Origin: Rhizobiaceae bacterium
GTDB lineage: Bacteria; Pseudomonadota; Alphaproteobacteria; Rhizobiales; Rhizobiaceae
Assembly: GCA_004299545.1 (NCBI GenBank)
Contig: SCRB01000738.1
Span: 1-5,942 of the forward strand
Length of the DNA: 5,942 bases
Direction: 5' to 3'
Positions 5,268 to 5,942 of the stretch are shown in pieces. The translations under genes were made by a program, and so were the position numbers. Positions within the stretch are counted from its first letter, which is position 1. Each line of letters begins with the position of its first letter. Below the pieces are notes generated by a model. The model made no database searches and had not been told where the DNA came from. It saw nothing but the letters and a program-made list of their open reading frames with translations.

Positions 5268-5942
5268 TCACACAGCAACCAGAAGGGTCAGCTTGAAGTC
5301 GGGATGGCCCGTGACGTCGAAGGTCGCCTGTTCGTAGCGCAGGAATCCGTGTCGAGGGTGGTTGAAGGTGCGCTCGCCGCCCTCGCGCTCGACAACGTCG
5401 CGCTGGTCCCAGAACTGCGCGAAAAGGGGGCTTGCACGCCGCAGTTCCGCGATGAAGGCCTTGAAAGACGGATCGTCGAGATGGGTGCTGCAAGCGGAGC
5501 GGAACTCCGCCACCACACGCCTCGCACGTTGCTCGTAATCGCAAATCAGCGAAACGGCTGCATGGTCGGTGAAAATATAACGCAGCAGGTTGTGCGGGCC
5601 TTCCCCGTCGAGCCATCCGGTGAAAAGATCCTCCGCTTCGGAATTCCAGCAGACTGCCGTCCACTCCCGGTCCAGAATGTAGGCCGGGGTGCGGATCGCC
5701 GCGACGCTGGCGGAGACGGACGCCGGCAACCGCCCGTTTTCGCGACGGTCTTCCTCGGGGTCGGGCCTGCCCGCAAGCTTGAACAGATAGGCCCGCGCCG
5801 CCTTGTCCAGTCTCAACGCCGTGGCTAGCCGGACCATGCCGGCGGGAGAAAGCGACATTTCCCGGCCCTGCTCGAGCCATGTGTACCATGTCACGCTGAG
5901 GCCGGCGAGTTGCGCCACTTCCTCGCGCCTGAGGCCCGGCGT
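5268..5942 (-). CDS. XRE-family HTH regulator with MmyB-like ligand-binding domain (5' end missing)
   Basis: The frame is open from the window edge to a TGA at 5268-5270, giving 224 residues, so the N-terminus lies outside. The visible protein begins [20 protein letters not shown] and continues TWLEQGRE, the recognition part of an XRE/Cro-type DNA-binding helix-turn-helix. After a linker with [10 protein letters not shown] comes the MmyB-like domain. It has [20 protein letters not shown], then [13 protein letters not shown], a helical stretch [29 protein letters not shown], and a late [15 protein letters not shown]. In related proteins the domain is PAS-like and binds a small hydrophobic ligand, and many members repress a neighbouring oxidoreductase gene. 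The target gene is not in this window, since nadK is an unlikely candidate. A GTG at 5916-5918 could read as a start but would cut off the HTH. Confidence 0.88.
   Translation of the reverse strand, partial: TPGLRREEVAQLAGLSVTWYTWLEQGREMSLSPAGMVRLATALRLDKAARAYLFKLAGRPDPEEDRRENGRLPASVSASVAAIRTPAYILDREWTAVCWNSEAEDLFTGWLDGEGPHNLLRYIFTDHAAVSLICDYEQRARRVVAEFRSACSTHLDDPSFKAFIAELRRASPLFAQFWDQRDVVEREGGERTFNHPRHGFLRYEQATFDVTGHPDFKLTLLVAV

Noticed and set aside
4402..5889. 495-codon frame that would give NAD kinase a 233-residue N-terminal extension
   Set aside because: The extension is low-complexity and overlaps the well-supported HTH regulator in another frame; NAD kinase homology begins at the ATGs at 5185-5190.

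Overview
The window looks like ordinary chromosomal DNA from a GC-rich alphaproteobacterium of the Rhizobiales, most likely Rhizobiaceae (Rhizobium, Agrobacterium, Ensifer or Shinella type). The basis is the order DUF3572 gene <-> divK -> pleD, the near-canonical rhizobial DivK and PleD sequences, a rhizobial RhlE-type helicase, and intergenic palindromes of a kind common in this order. The genus is inferred from memory of these families, not from a search.

Layout. At the left edge is the 5' part of a minus-strand DUF3572 gene (1-215). A divergent control region of about 200 bp (216-412) separates it from the plus-strand pair divK (413-784) and pleD (822-2195). Next comes a gene-free stretch of about 530 bp (2196-2724). 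It holds a strong Rho-independent-terminator-like hairpin (2433-2500) and two inverted, diverged copies of a REP-like palindrome (2525-2572 and 2655-2704). The right half is entirely minus-strand: an HTH/MmyB-type regulator running off the right edge (5268-5942), an NAD kinase (4402-5190) and a DEAD-box RNA helicase (2725 to about 4224 or 4284). The helicase has its own plausible promoter and a leader hairpin.

How the genes work together. DivK (single-domain response regulator) and PleD (REC-REC-GGDEF diguanylate cyclase) belong to the alphaproteobacterial cell-cycle phosphorelay that governs CtrA activity and c-di-GMP-dependent polar development. Their 37-bp spacing suggests one operon. NadK makes NADP, the helicase remodels structured RNA, and the HTH protein is a probable ligand-responsive repressor. 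These three share a strand but show no obvious functional link to divK-pleD.

I found no mobile element, CRISPR array, tRNA, rRNA or defence system, and no convincing new system. The items most worth a second look are the gene-free segment after pleD (terminator, REP pair, apparent lack of the expected rpmG) and the helicase leader.
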